Positions 46,791 through 56,650 of a DNA stretch of 64,000 nucleotides are shown here, piece after piece. Source of the stretch: Micavibrio sp. (lineage in GTDB: Bacteria; Pseudomonadota; Alphaproteobacteria; Micavibrionales; Micavibrionaceae). The notes under the pieces were generated by a model. The model ran no database searches. It had not been told where the DNA came from and saw only the letters and a program-made list of their open reading frames with translations. Position 1 is the first letter of the stretch. Every line of letters begins with the position of its first letter. The stretch is taken from contig DUBU01000003.1 of the NCBI GenBank assembly GCA_012960155.1, positions 1-64,000 of the forward strand, written 5' to 3'. A program made the translations under genes and the position numbers.

Positions 46791-47150
46791 TTATTTTATG
46801 GTCGGGGCTGATTTATAATCTACGAATGATCCCTCGGCATCACGGCATACCCAGCGATCATGATCATACATTCTGATCTCGACTTCTGTATTCACGGTCG
46901 TTGTAAAAGCGCGATCGACTTCAATTTCTTCGGTTTTGCGGGTTAGGCCGTAATAAGGCTGGCCATCATTTGTATCGTAGCTATATAGCGTTTCGCCTTC
47001 GTGCAATGTCAGCGTCTGGTTCAACACACTGCTTTCGCAATCCAGATCCATCGCCAGTGTGCCATCCGCCGTGCCGACAGTCCATTTGCAGCCTGCCAGC
47101 GCCAATGCACCGAACAATGCGGCGAGTGCGCCTTTTCTCATCAATGTCAT
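46791..47150 (-). CDS. small putative lipoprotein
   Basis: The 119-residue protein starts with a lipoprotein signal (ALAALFGALALAGC, lipobox LAGC), followed by a soluble beta-rich domain with two further cysteines (DCESS and WVCRDAEG) that could pair. I chose ATG 47150, with GGGGAGAG upstream; upstream codons would not be part of a signal peptide. Its function is unknown. It converges on the small winged-helix-like gene. Confidence 0.65.
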   Translation of the reverse strand: MTLMRKGALAALFGALALAGCKWTVGTADGTLAMDLDCESSVLNQTLTLHEGETLYSYDTNDGQPYYGLTRKTEEIEVDRAFTTTVNTEVEIRMYDHDRWVCRDAEGSFVDYKSAPTIK

Positions 47151-47213
47151 AGAATCTCTCCCCAATTTCTTATGCTTTGTAGAACCTGCACCACGCGCTG
47201 TCAAATATGAAAA

Positions 47214-47240
47214 AGGAGCCTTACGGCTCCCTTTAAATTT
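47214..47240. terminator. hairpin with T-run after nrdA
   Basis: GGAGCC (47215-47220) and GGCTCC (47225-47230) form a stem with flanking A- and T-rich sequence in both directions. It lies 26 bases after the nrdA stop, and the minus-strand side gives the U-tract. Confidence 0.65.
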
Positions 47241-47255
47241 TTATCATCTCTGCTC

Positions 47256-49094
47256 TTATTGGCATGCGAGGCATTCTTCGTACTCAGGCTGCGGCGCATC
47301 GCCCAGCTCTGGTTCGCGGTTACCTTTTGGTTTCGCGCCTTCCATGGTGCGCTTCCAGCTCGCATCACTTTCAGCACGCTGAATGGATTTGGAGCGGCAG
47401 TAGTACAGAGACTTAACGCCTTTCTTCCAAGCTTCCCAGTGAATGCGGTGCAGATCGCGCTTATGCACGTTTGCGGGCAGGAACACGTTCAGTGACTGTG
47501 CCTGACAGACAAACGGCGTACGGTCGGCGGCGTGATCGATCAGCCAGCGCTGGTCAATTTCAAACGCCGTCTTGAACACGTCTTTCTCATCCTGTGTCAG
47601 GAAGTCCAAGTGCTGTACAGAGCCTTCGTTTGTAAAGATTGATGACCATACTTCTTCTGTGTTCTGGCCTTTTTCTTCCAGCAGTTCTGTCAGATATTTG
47701 TTGCGTACCGCAAATGAACCGGACAGTGTTTTGTGCGTGTAAGCGTTCGCCGCGTTCGGCTCGATACCTGGAGAAGACCCGCCACAAATGATCGAGATAG
47801 AGGCTGTCGGGGCAATCGCCATTTTATTGGAGAAACGCTCCATCACGCCATAATCAGCCGCATCAGGACACGCACCGCGCTCTTCAGCGAGTTTCACTGA
47901 CGCATCATCAGCCTGACGTTTAATGTGCTGGAACATACGGCGGTTCCAGACCTTTGCCATCACAGATTCCATCGGGATCATTTTTGATTGCAGGAAGGAA
48001 TGGAAGCCCATTACGCCCAGACCCACAGAACGCTCACGCATTGCGGCATATTTCGCACGTTTCATGCTGTCAGGGGCTTTATTGATAAAGTCTGTCAGAA
48101 CGTTATCCAAAAAGCGCATCACATCTTCAACGAAAGTCGGGTGGTCTTGCCATTCTTCGAACTTATCAAGGTTCAGCGACGACAAGCAGCACACAGCCGT
48201 ACGGTCATTGCCCAGATGGTCACGGCCTGTCGGCAATGTAATCTCTGAACATAGATTAGACATTTTCACATTCAGGCCAGCCATCTTGTGGTGTGACGGG
48301 ATCTGGTCGTTTACGTGATCTTCGTAAATAATGTATGGTTCGCCCGTTTCGATACGCGCTGTCAGCAAGCGAATCCATAGGTCACGCGCGTTCACGCGGT
48401 CAACAACGTGTTTGTCTTTCGGTGATTTCAGCGCCCATTCTTCGTTACGCTCTACCGCTTCCATGAAGCTATTGCTGATCAGAACACCGTGGTGCAGGTT
48501 CAGTGCTTTACGGTTCGGGTCACCACCAGTCGGACGGCGGATTTCAAGGAATTCTTCAATTTCAGGGTGCCAGATCGGCAGGTAGATCGCAGCAGAACCG
48601 CGACGCAGTGAGCCTTGGGAAATCGCCAGTGTCAGTGAGTCCATCACGCGGATGAACGGCACGATGCCTGATGTTTTGCCGTTACGGCCCACTTTTTCAC
48701 CGATAGAGCGGACGTTACCCCAATAAGAGCCGATACCGCCGCCCAGTGAGGCCAGCCATACGTTTTCGTTCCACAAGGATACGATGTCTTCTAGGGAGTC
48801 ATTTGTTTCATTCAGGAAGCAAGAAATCGGCAGGCCGCGATTTGTACCGCCATTGGACAGGATCGGCGTTGATGGCATGAACCATAATTTGGAGATGTAG
48901 TCATAAATACGCTGAGCGTGCGCGCTATCGTCGCCATAGTACATTGCTACACGCGCGAACAGATCCTGAAAATCTTCTTCAGGCAGCAAATAGCGATCTT
49001 CCAATGTAGCTTTACCGAATTCTGTCAAATTGGAATCGCGGGAACTATTAATTTCAACCCTGTTGCCTCTTTCCATCTGCGCGACGTCAAACAT
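47256..49094 (-). CDS. nrdA: ribonucleoside-diphosphate reductase alpha subunit, no ATP cone
   Basis: NrdA is the catalytic subunit that reduces ribonucleotides. The 612-residue protein shows FMPSTPILSNGGT, the SLGGGIGSYW loop, NLCSEITLP (the catalytic cysteine), the NKMAIAPTASISIICGGSSPGIEP region and the C-terminal redox pair CLACQ. The N-terminal ATP-cone domain that regulates overall activity is absent, as in short class Ia enzymes. The beta subunit nrdB is not in the window. It has a strong ribosome site (AAGGAG). Confidence 0.92.
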   Translation of the reverse strand: MFDVAQMERGNRVEINSSRDSNLTEFGKATLEDRYLLPEEDFQDLFARVAMYYGDDSAHAQRIYDYISKLWFMPSTPILSNGGTNRGLPISCFLNETNDSLEDIVSLWNENVWLASLGGGIGSYWGNVRSIGEKVGRNGKTSGIVPFIRVMDSLTLAISQGSLRRGSAAIYLPIWHPEIEEFLEIRRPTGGDPNRKALNLHHGVLISNSFMEAVERNEEWALKSPKDKHVVDRVNARDLWIRLLTARIETGEPYIIYEDHVNDQIPSHHKMAGLNVKMSNLCSEITLPTGRDHLGNDRTAVCCLSSLNLDKFEEWQDHPTFVEDVMRFLDNVLTDFINKAPDSMKRAKYAAMRERSVGLGVMGFHSFLQSKMIPMESVMAKVWNRRMFQHIKRQADDASVKLAEERGACPDAADYGVMERFSNKMAIAPTASISIICGGSSPGIEPNAANAYTHKTLSGSFAVRNKYLTELLEEKGQNTEEVWSSIFTNEGSVQHLDFLTQDEKDVFKTAFEIDQRWLIDHAADRTPFVCQAQSLNVFLPANVHKRDLHRIHWEAWKKGVKSLYYCRSKSIQRAESDASWKRTMEGAKPKGNREPELGDAPQPEYEECLACQ

Positions 49095-49466
49095 GTCCTA
49101 CTCCTTATTGGTAAGGTAAGATTATTGTGGTTTTGTGTGAATGGTTGGCTGTGGATAAAATGTGGGTAAAACCACTATCCGTTGCGGTTATTCTTAAATC
49201 AACATACTAGATGCTGTGGTTGGTGTCATCATGACTTTTTTCCTAACAGCCCTAAAAATAGAATACAAATGTACGCCAAGCCCCTGATTTTAAAGGTATG
49301 ATTTCAAGTCATACACGAGGTTATACTTTTGTGAAAAAGTCAGGATATTATAATATTACCGAAAATAAAGCGCGCCTGCGCCACATATAGTGCCCATAAC
49401 GCAGACGCGGAATTGGAGCGCTATACCCTGTAAATCTTCCGATTCCCCCAAAAAGAGAATCGATTC
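49095..49466. other. 372-bp intergenic region upstream of nrdA
   Basis: No gene is visible. The nrdA promoter must lie here on the minus strand. I see a hairpin GTATGA...TCATAC (at about 49298-49316) and a partial NrdR-like sequence on the minus strand near 49385-49398, which I do not consider convincing. Confidence 0.6.
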
Positions 49467-50564
49467 TTAAAACTTGAAAACGGGGAAACCCCTTTTTTGT
49501 GGTGATTGCGCGGCATCTTGCAGATCACGCACCAGATTTTGCGCGGTCATTAATATTTGATCGATAGCACTTTGCGACATGGTTACTTCTTTAAAGCCAC
49601 TCGATAAATATGATGCATAGCCGTTCACGGCATTTTCAAACATGGCGACAGCCGTTTGTCTGGGGATGGCAGATCCTGATTTCAGATTTCGCGCGGTTGT
49701 TTGCAACATGGATAGGTATCCGCCCTCACCCCTTAATACGGCGGGACTATCAAAATACCGTGTGCTGTAACCGGGCTTTTTACCTAGCAACGCCCCGTGC
49801 AGGGCTAACAAATTCAAATAAACTGGACTATATGGCGCGTGAAGATTAAGGCGCGGCTCTATGGTCAGGCACTGACCCGCCGCTTTTTTAAAACGCAGCG
49901 AATATTCGCTGCTTGTCCAACTAGTCGTTTCGTAGTCCGCGGCTAGAAATGTACGAGGACCACAGTATACACGACGGCTCTCGATACTCTCTGCCAAGTA
50001 TGGCTTTACAAAGAATGCAGGAAAAGCCCGCTGCATGTCGATGACGTGTTTTGCCGTTTGGTCACGCAGACTTTTCTTCAGACAAGATACGCTGTTCTGC
50101 ATCACACTGAAGTGCCAATGCCCTTCGCCCGGGAAAACATCACAGCCAAACTGGTTTGCATGATCTCGCAAAATCGCTGCATATGACTGATAGGCAGTAC
50201 ATTGTTTTAAGGGATGTGTAGGTTTAAAGCGCGTTTCGACGACATTGCCATCCATGTCACAGCCTTCGTCATCATCAGGGTCAATGACATCTGCGGCAAT
50301 CAGCTGCGCACGCAAAGGCTGCAAAAAATACTCTTCGATTTTATCCATTGTTTCAAGATTAAGCGCCTTTAAAATCCACGGCTGACCAAACACATTCTGG
50401 CCATCGCGGACAAAATAACTTTCTATATCAGGGCCGAACTTGATATCCAGCGCTGTGCCTTGCGCCAAGCCATACTCCTCGCAAGCAAAAGCGGGCGGTG
50501 CAGCAAAAAATTGCTCCAGCCCCCGAATTTCCTGTATTAGTGTTTCTTGCAAGTCGCCGTTCAT
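49467..50564 (-). CDS. glutamine-synthetase-fold-like protein of unknown substrate
   Basis: The 365-residue protein has a pattern reminiscent of the GS/GCS carboxylate-amine ligase fold: DIESYFV, VETRFKPTHP, GEGHWHFSV (HxH) and IEPRLNLHAPYSPVYLNLLALHGALLG. In glutamine synthetase the corresponding parts bind metals and glutamate. No family could be named. No signal peptide. It diverges from pyk (starts 58 bases apart). TATAAT lies only four bases before its ATG, on the minus strand, suggesting a leaderless transcript. Confidence 0.5.
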   Translation of the reverse strand: MNGDLQETLIQEIRGLEQFFAAPPAFACEEYGLAQGTALDIKFGPDIESYFVRDGQNVFGQPWILKALNLETMDKIEEYFLQPLRAQLIAADVIDPDDDEGCDMDGNVVETRFKPTHPLKQCTAYQSYAAILRDHANQFGCDVFPGEGHWHFSVMQNSVSCLKKSLRDQTAKHVIDMQRAFPAFFVKPYLAESIESRRVYCGPRTFLAADYETTSWTSSEYSLRFKKAAGQCLTIEPRLNLHAPYSPVYLNLLALHGALLGKKPGYSTRYFDSPAVLRGEGGYLSMLQTTARNLKSGSAIPRQTAVAMFENAVNGYASYLSSGFKEVTMSQSAIDQILMTAQNLVRDLQDAAQSPQKRGFPVFKF

Positions 50565-50622
50565 GGCATTATACCAGTGGTTAAATAATTATCCGCAACA
50601 CCATAGCACCAACACATATATT

Positions 50623-52105
50623 ATGGCAAAAAAAGCAGCACAAATTATCCGTACCCGTCAGACAAAAATCGTTGCCACGCTCGGCCCTGCGTCAAGCGAT
50701 GAAGACATGATCCGCAAACTTTTCGAGGCGGGCGTTGATGTGTTCCGCATGAACTTCTCTCACGGTAGCCACGAAGACCACCAGAAGCGCTTTGATATTG
50801 TGCGCAAGCTGGAAAAAGAATTTTCACGTCCGATCGGCATTCTGGCCGATTTGCAAGGACCCAAGCTGCGTGTCGGCAAATTCAAGGACGGTTCTATTGC
50901 CTTGAAGAAAGGCATGGAGATTACTTTTGATCTGGATAAAACCGCAGGTGATGAAAAGCGCGTGAATTTGCCGCACCCTGAAATTATCGAAACGCTGGAT
51001 AAGGGCGATAAAATCCTGATGGATGACGGTAAGGTGCGCATGGAAATTACCGATAAAGGTAAGGATTTCCTGAAAGCCAAAGTCATTGCGGGGCAGAAGC
51101 TATCCGATAATAAAGGCCTGAACGTACCGGGCGTAGTACTGCCGATTGCTGCACTCACAGCCAAAGACCGCAAGGATTTAACGGCTGCCCTTAAGATGGG
51201 GGCGGACTGGATTGCGCTAAGTTTTGTGCAGAAGCCCGAAGATGTTGCCGAGGCGCGTAAGCTGATTGGCGGTAAGGCTGCGCTAATGGCCAAGATTGAA
51301 AAGCCGTCCGCGATTTTACACTTCACTCCTATTCTGGATCTGGTCGACGGTATCATGCTTGCGCGTGGCGATCTGGGCGTTGAAATTCCGCCTGAAGAAG
51401 TGCCTGCAGTTGTGACAGTGGTGGATCAGCAACTCCCCGTTTTGCCCGCCTGCAGTACAGAAAAAGATCGTCCGTCAGGTGCGTCACGCGGGTAAGCCGA
51501 TTATCGTGGCCACACAGATGCTGGAATCAATGATCGACAGTCCCGCGCCGACCCGCGCCGAAGCATCAGACGTAGCCACAGCTGTTTATGACGGTACGGA
51601 TGCCGTGATGCTGTCTGCTGAAACGGCGGCCGGTAAATATCCGCTGGAAGCTGTCGGCATTATGGACCGTATCTGTAAGAACACCGAAAAAGACGAAGTT
51701 TATCGCCGTAACATTGAGGCCGATGATATGGAGCAAGAGGGCGATTCATCCGACGCCATCACAACATCCGCCTATTACGTTGCCAAAAGCATTAACGCCG
51801 CTTGTATCGTGAACTACACAACATCAGGCTCAACGGCACTGCGTATGTCGCGTCAGCGCCCCGGGCGTCCGATTATGTGCCTGACACAAAACAATGACGT
51901 GGCGCACCGTTTGTGCCTGTCTTATGGCGTGCACCCCGTCCATGTCACCGATGTCGATGATACAGGCAGTGCCGTGCGCAAAGCATCCGCTCTTGCGATC
52001 GCGCAGCAGCTTGCCAAAACAGGCGACCGTCTTGTTCTAACCGCAGGCGTACCTTTCGGCACCCCTGGCAGCACGAATATCCTCCGTGTTGCGTGGGTTG
52101 AGTAA
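50623..52105 (+). pseudogene. pyk: pyruvate kinase, disrupted by a 46-nt insertion
   Basis: Pyruvate kinase makes pyruvate and ATP from PEP in glycolysis. The first part (TKIVATLGPAS, FRMNFSHG, the MAKIEKPSA and DGIMLARGDLGVEIPPEEVPAV motifs) is intact from ATG 50623. The frame then runs into unrelated codons to a stop at 51495. The second part, from [19 protein letters not shown] to [18 protein letters not shown] and the C-terminus, is in another frame ending at 52105. Removing 46 nt between two GCCTGCAGT repeats (51402-51410 and 51448-51456) restores one continuous reading frame. Recent insertion or assembly error is likely. Confidence 0.85.
51402..51456. repeat. 9-bp direct repeat flanking a 46-nt insertion in pyk
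   Basis: GCCTGCAGT occurs at 51402-51410 and again at 51448-51456. The 37 bases between show no match to a known element and no clear terminal inverted repeats. The repeat offset of 46 bases causes the pyk frameshift. Confidence 0.85.
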
Positions 52106-52108
52106 CCC

Positions 52109-52765
52109 ATGAATACGGACGCGTTTAAGGATATCCTTCTTAAACATTGGGCATCTATGCCCGAAGACAGCGCGCATGACCTTGCCCATGTGCAGCGCGT
52201 TGTGCGTATGGCACAGCGCATTGCGGCTGATGAGGGTGGTGATCTATCCATTATTCTGCCTGCTGCGTGGCTGCATGATCTTGTGAACTTGCCGAAAAAC
52301 CACCCTGACCGTGCCAAGGCTTCGGTTCTCGCGGCAGATCTTGCGGTAAAGGAGTTGGAAGCCATAGACTACGATGCCGATAAGCTGCCCGCCATTCATC
52401 ACGCCATTGCCGCCCATAGTTTTTCTGCTGGTATACCCGCCGAAACCTTAGAGGCCAAAATTGTGCAGGATGCTGACCGCCTTGATAGTCTGGGCGCAAT
52501 CGGTATGGCACGCACATTTGCTGTATCAGGTGCGCTAGGCCGCGCGCTGTTTCACCCCGAAGACCCGCTGGCCACAGAGCGCGACGCCGATGATAGCGTT
52601 TACGGGCTGGATCATTTTGAAATCAAGCTGTATCGTATTGCTCAGACACTACATACAAAGTGTGCGAAACTTATTGCCGCCCAGCGCGTTAGCTTTATGA
52701 AAGAGTTCTGTGCACAAATCGCGGAGGAAGCAACGCCTGCCGATACACAGGGCCAAGCCGCATAA
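52109..52765 (+). CDS. HD-domain hydrolase (YedJ-like)
   Basis: The 218-residue protein has the HD metal motif set: HDLAHVQRV, WLHDLVN, HAIAAHS and QDADRLDSLGA. HD-family enzymes are metal-dependent phosphohydrolases, often on nucleotides or phosphonates; the substrate here is unknown. There is no membrane segment. It starts three bases after the pyk stop, so the two are likely co-transcribed. It is followed after 26 bases by the DUF2254 gene. Confidence 0.85.
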   Translation: MNTDAFKDILLKHWASMPEDSAHDLAHVQRVVRMAQRIAADEGGDLSIILPAAWLHDLVNLPKNHPDRAKASVLAADLAVKELEAIDYDADKLPAIHHAIAAHSFSAGIPAETLEAKIVQDADRLDSLGAIGMARTFAVSGALGRALFHPEDPLATERDADDSVYGLDHFEIKLYRIAQTLHTKCAKLIAAQRVSFMKEFCAQIAEEATPADTQGQAA

Positions 52766-52791
52766 CCAGACGGCACAATTAAGGACAAGAT

Positions 52792-54141
52792 ATGATCTCT
52801 AAAATTCTAAATCTCTGGCACTTTATTCGCAGTAGTTTGTGGTTTGTGCCGGCGCTATTCTGTCTTGTGTTTTTCTGCGCCACAATGGGCATCTATAGCT
52901 TTGAGTTAAGATATCTGCACGATGTGGAATTACCGGCACTGTTCTTTAACGGCGATATTGATGATGCCAAATCCATTACGATTGCGCTGCTCTCATCCAT
53001 GATCACCATGGCAACGCTCGCCATTTCAATAACAATGATCGTGCTCTCTCTGTCGGCATCACAACTTGGCCCGCGCCTGATCCGCACCTATATGTCCGAC
53101 AGCAAGACCCAGAATTATATCGGGCTGTTTTTCGGTACTGTTATTGCCTGTTTCGTACTGACGGTGATTTTGCATGATATCCAGACCAATACCTTAAGCG
53201 AAATTCCGCACGTTACGATCACAGCTGTCTTGATTATATGTTTTGCCAATCTGTTTGTGTTGCTCGGCTTTGTGCATCACGTAGCACAGTCCAGCATTGC
53301 CGATAACGCCATCGTCAGCGTGACCAAAAGCCTGATGAACGCCATTAATCATCTACCTGATCATAACGATAGCAAACTACAGAAAAAAGCCGAGACACAT
53401 ACGCTATACGGTGATAAGCCCCCTAAAGATTGGCCGAAGAACTTCGAGACCAAGAAGCACGAGATTGCTTTTGATCGCTCCGGTTATATTCAATATATCG
53501 ATTACAAAGGCATGGCCGAAGTTGCCGCAAAGCATAATCTGTATATCGAGCTTAAAATCCGCGCGGGTAAATTCGTGGTGGAGAGCGAGAACGGCGTTTT
53601 CATCTATGTCACCAATACAAAGCTGGATGATGACATCAAGAAAAGCGTTCTGAAATGTTTCGGTGTGGGCGCAACACGCACACCAACACAGGATATTGAA
53701 TACTCAATTCGCCATTTGGTGGAGATCGGTTTGCGCGCCCTCTCACCGGGTATCAACGACAACTTTACCGCCATTACCGTGCTTGACCGCCTAACAGCGG
53801 CACTAGTGAATTTGTTCAAGAAGCAGCTGCCGCAGGAATGGTACTACGATTCACAAGACCGCGTGCGCATTCACGCCCAGCAAAGCGACGAACAGCGCAT
53901 TGTCATGCAAGCCTTTAACCAGATCCGCTTTGCCGCAGTTGATAAGCCAGACATCATCTATCATATGCTGCGCAAAGTCGAAACGCTGGTTGAACTGGCG
54001 CATACCAAAGCCCAGAAAGAAGGCCTGAAGAACCAGCTCACCGAAATCGCCTATATTCTAGACCGCATGGATGGAGTACTGAAAAACACCAAAGGCATGA
54101 AGGCACACTGTAAAGAGTTGCAGGATAGATTATCTGCCTAA
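52792..54141 (+). CDS. DUF2254 membrane protein
   Basis: The 449-residue protein has four membrane segments in its first 190 residues and a soluble C-terminal half. The family hallmarks are visible: SLSASQLGPRLIRTYMSDSKTQ and IRHLVEIGLRALSPGINDNFTA. DUF2254 has no established function. The start follows AAGGAC upstream. It is the last of the set pyk, HD, DUF2254. Confidence 0.8.
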   Translation: MISKILNLWHFIRSSLWFVPALFCLVFFCATMGIYSFELRYLHDVELPALFFNGDIDDAKSITIALLSSMITMATLAISITMIVLSLSASQLGPRLIRTYMSDSKTQNYIGLFFGTVIACFVLTVILHDIQTNTLSEIPHVTITAVLIICFANLFVLLGFVHHVAQSSIADNAIVSVTKSLMNAINHLPDHNDSKLQKKAETHTLYGDKPPKDWPKNFETKKHEIAFDRSGYIQYIDYKGMAEVAAKHNLYIELKIRAGKFVVESENGVFIYVTNTKLDDDIKKSVLKCFGVGATRTPTQDIEYSIRHLVEIGLRALSPGINDNFTAITVLDRLTAALVNLFKKQLPQEWYYDSQDRVRIHAQQSDEQRIVMQAFNQIRFAAVDKPDIIYHMLRKVETLVELAHTKAQKEGLKNQLTEIAYILDRMDGVLKNTKGMKAHCKELQDRLSA

Positions 54142-54145
54142 AATT

Positions 54146-54163
54146 CTGCTACAATCATAGCAG
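54146..54163. repeat. inverted repeat overlapping a -10-like box
   Basis: CTGCTACAATCATAGCAG has perfect 6-bp arms around CAATCA and contains TACAAT (54150-54155). It stands in front of the Sel1 gene and resembles the repeat at 25939-25953 and the palindrome at 44286-44301. Confidence 0.35.
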
Positions 54164-54184
54164 ATAATTAGTTCAGCCTTTCAA

Positions 54185-55726
54185 ATGCATAAGCTCATAA
54201 AATTTTTCATTCTGCCATTAGTTGTTGTTATCGCCCTAACAGCAACACTGGCTATTGTTATCGCTACCGACCCGGCCTGCAGATTAGCAAACCGTTGCGA
54301 CCTGCTTATTCGAGCCTATATGGGACAGGCTGATCCGCAGAACAGGGTGGGTTTTATCTATTCCATGGAACGACACAACGTTCCTAAAGATACTCAGCGT
54401 GCGATCAAATGGTACAAAAAATCAGCAGCCCAAGGCCATGCAAAAGCGCAATACAATATGGCAGGGTATTATCTTAGGGGAGAGGGCGTTCAACAAGACT
54501 ACCTCAAGGCTATTAACTTGTTCACCATGTCTGCCGAGCAAGGATATAGCTGGGCGCAAAATAAACTCGCCAAGCTATACGAAGAAGGATTGGTTGTAGA
54601 GCAGGACATTCAAAAAGCTAAAGAATGGTATAGCAAGGCAGCCGCGCAGGATTATGTATGGTCGCAGATTGCCCTTGGGCTAATGTACGCGGAAGGCAAA
54701 GGCGTAGATCAAGATTATAAGAAAGCCAGAGAATGGTATTTAGAAGCTGCAGAACAAAACAATGCCCTAGCCTTCAATCACCTCGGCTTTATGTATGAAA
54801 ATGGTTGGGGCGTGGATACCGATCTTAATGAAGCTGTTAGATGGTATCAAAAATCTGCCGCGCAAGAAGACGAATGGGCTAAAGAACGACTTGAAAGCCT
54901 TCTTGGACAAGCCGCAGAAATATCCTCGAATTATCAAGAAACCCGAGAGCAAATATTACGATCAGCCGAAGCAGGAGACGCCAAATCCCAATACGAAGTA
55001 GGCATTTGGTACTATGGCGAAAATGGCATTAAACAGGATGGCCAGACCGCTTTTAACTGGTTTACCAAGTCGGCTAATCAAGGATACGCTGCCGCACAAT
55101 ATATGGTGGGCTCCTATTATGTTGACGGCGTTCTGTTCCCCGAAAATCCTCGCATCGCTAGAAAATGGTATTTTAAAGCAGCCCGACAAAATTATAGTGA
55201 TGCGCAGTATGCATTAGGGCTGATGTTTTTTAACGGTCAGGGTGTCTCAATCAATTACGATGCTGCATTTCACTGGTTTAAAAAAGCGGCGGATCAAGGC
55301 CTAGCGCAAGCTCAGCATAAAGTAGGCTATTTTTATGATATCGGTAGATACGTTGATAAGAACCCTCAGAAGGCCAAGGAGTGGTATCTTAAAGCAGCAG
55401 AACAGGATTATGGTTCGTCAGCCGCTAATTTGGGAATCATGTATGAGACGGGTTACGGCGTACCAAAAAATCTACGAACGGCAATCTACTGGTATCAACA
55501 AGCGGCTGAAAAAGACAACCCGTCAGCTCTATTCAAACTAGGCGTTCTATACGAGTACGGTACGGGTGTTCCTCAAAACTACGAGCTAGCGATGAAACTT
55601 TATAAAAAAGCGGGCGATAAAGGTTATAAAAAAGCTTTCATAAAAATAGGCAACATGTATGAAAACGGCTTAGGTGTCGATCAAGACTTAAAGCAGGCAG
55701 CAATCTGGCATGAAAAAGCACTGTAA
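54185..55726 (+). CDS. Sel1-repeat protein with N-terminal anchor
   Basis: The 513-residue protein has one N-terminal membrane segment (IKFFILPLVVVIALTATLAIVI), probably an uncleaved anchor or signal. About twelve Sel1 repeats follow, with the typical A..W..KAA.QG and YExGxGVxQD pattern (for example FMYENGWGVDTDLNEAVRWY). Sel1 proteins are adaptors in signalling and protein assembly. The gene looks more A+T-rich than its neighbours. The client is unknown. Confidence 0.85.
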   Translation: MHKLIKFFILPLVVVIALTATLAIVIATDPACRLANRCDLLIRAYMGQADPQNRVGFIYSMERHNVPKDTQRAIKWYKKSAAQGHAKAQYNMAGYYLRGEGVQQDYLKAINLFTMSAEQGYSWAQNKLAKLYEEGLVVEQDIQKAKEWYSKAAAQDYVWSQIALGLMYAEGKGVDQDYKKAREWYLEAAEQNNALAFNHLGFMYENGWGVDTDLNEAVRWYQKSAAQEDEWAKERLESLLGQAAEISSNYQETREQILRSAEAGDAKSQYEVGIWYYGENGIKQDGQTAFNWFTKSANQGYAAAQYMVGSYYVDGVLFPENPRIARKWYFKAARQNYSDAQYALGLMFFNGQGVSINYDAAFHWFKKAADQGLAQAQHKVGYFYDIGRYVDKNPQKAKEWYLKAAEQDYGSSAANLGIMYETGYGVPKNLRTAIYWYQQAAEKDNPSALFKLGVLYEYGTGVPQNYELAMKLYKKAGDKGYKKAFIKIGNMYENGLGVDQDLKQAAIWHEKAL

Positions 55727-55743
55727 GAACTCAAAGGATAGTT

Positions 55744-56598
55744 ATGCTCCTATCTAAAACCTCACTGCCGTGGATTGAAATTCATATTGCGACGCTGCTG
55801 TTCGGGGTGGCGGGGTTGTTTGGTAAGTTTGTGGCGCTGCCTGCGCTTTGGATTGTGTTCGGGCGGGTGTTGTTTGCGGCGGCGGCACTGGCGGTTGTCA
55901 TCAAGATCAAGAAGCGGCCTTGGCGGATTGCCTCGCGCAAGGATTTGGCCATTCTGTTTTTATTAGGCGGGGTGCTGGCGCTGCACTGGTTTACGTTTTT
56001 CCATGCGATCCAGATTTCTACGGTGGCGATCGGGCTGTTATCCTTTGCGACCTTTCCTGTATTTGTCGCCTTTATGGAGCCGTATTTCTTTAAGGAGCGC
56101 TTGCAGCTGCGGGATTTTATGATCGCGCTGGTGACTTTTGCAGGTGTGGCGCTGGTTGTGCCTGATTTTGATATCTCCAACCAGATGACCGCAGGCGTAT
56201 TATGGGGGCTGGCATCGGGGTTTACCTTTGCCGTGATTTCGCTAATTAACCGCAAATATGTGGCATCCTATTCAGGGTCGGTCATGGCGTTTTATCAGGA
56301 TCTGTTTGCCTGTCTTTGTTTGCTGCCCTTTATTGCGGTTTTGCACATCATGCCGAGCGCACAAGACTGGATGCTGCTGGCTGTCCTTGGTGTGCTGTGT
56401 ACGGCGCTTGCGCATACGCTGTTTATCAATTCGATGAAAACCATCAAGGCCGCGCAGGCCAGTATCATTGTCAGTCTGGAACCTGTTTACGGCATCATCT
56501 TTGCGCTGATCCTGCTGCATGAAATTCCTGATATTCGCGTAACCCTTGGCGGGCTTATCATTCTGGGCGCGGCCTATTACACAATGCGCCGTAAATAA
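55744..56598 (+). CDS. EamA-family DMT transporter
   Basis: The 284-residue protein has ten hydrophobic segments in two EamA repeats (about 10-140 and 150-280), with the typical LSFATFPVFVAFMEPYFFKERL end of the first repeat and IVSLEPVYGIIFALILLHEIP in the second. Family members export metabolites and amino acids; the substrate is unknown. It starts 17 bases after the Sel1 gene. Its codon use is richer in G+C than that of the Sel1 gene. Confidence 0.88.
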   Translation: MLLSKTSLPWIEIHIATLLFGVAGLFGKFVALPALWIVFGRVLFAAAALAVVIKIKKRPWRIASRKDLAILFLLGGVLALHWFTFFHAIQISTVAIGLLSFATFPVFVAFMEPYFFKERLQLRDFMIALVTFAGVALVVPDFDISNQMTAGVLWGLASGFTFAVISLINRKYVASYSGSVMAFYQDLFACLCLLPFIAVLHIMPSAQDWMLLAVLGVLCTALAHTLFINSMKTIKAAQASIIVSLEPVYGIIFALILLHEIPDIRVTLGGLIILGAAYYTMRRK

Positions 56599-56629
56599 AA
56601 AATGCCGCCATCCTCAAGAATAGCGGCAT
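56598..56629 (-). terminator. minus-strand terminator of the protease gene
   Basis: ATGCCGC (56602-56608) pairs with GCGGCAT (56623-56629) around a 14-nt loop. The minus strand continues into TTTTTTATTT. It lies 21 bases beyond the protease stop at 56651. Confidence 0.65.
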
Positions 56630-56650
56630 CTGTAAATATGTTTTGAAACC

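Noticed and set aside
49385-49398. NrdR-box-like sequence upstream of nrdA
   Set aside because: Only about 11 of 14 positions agree by eye, it is far from the start, and no second box at the right spacing was found.
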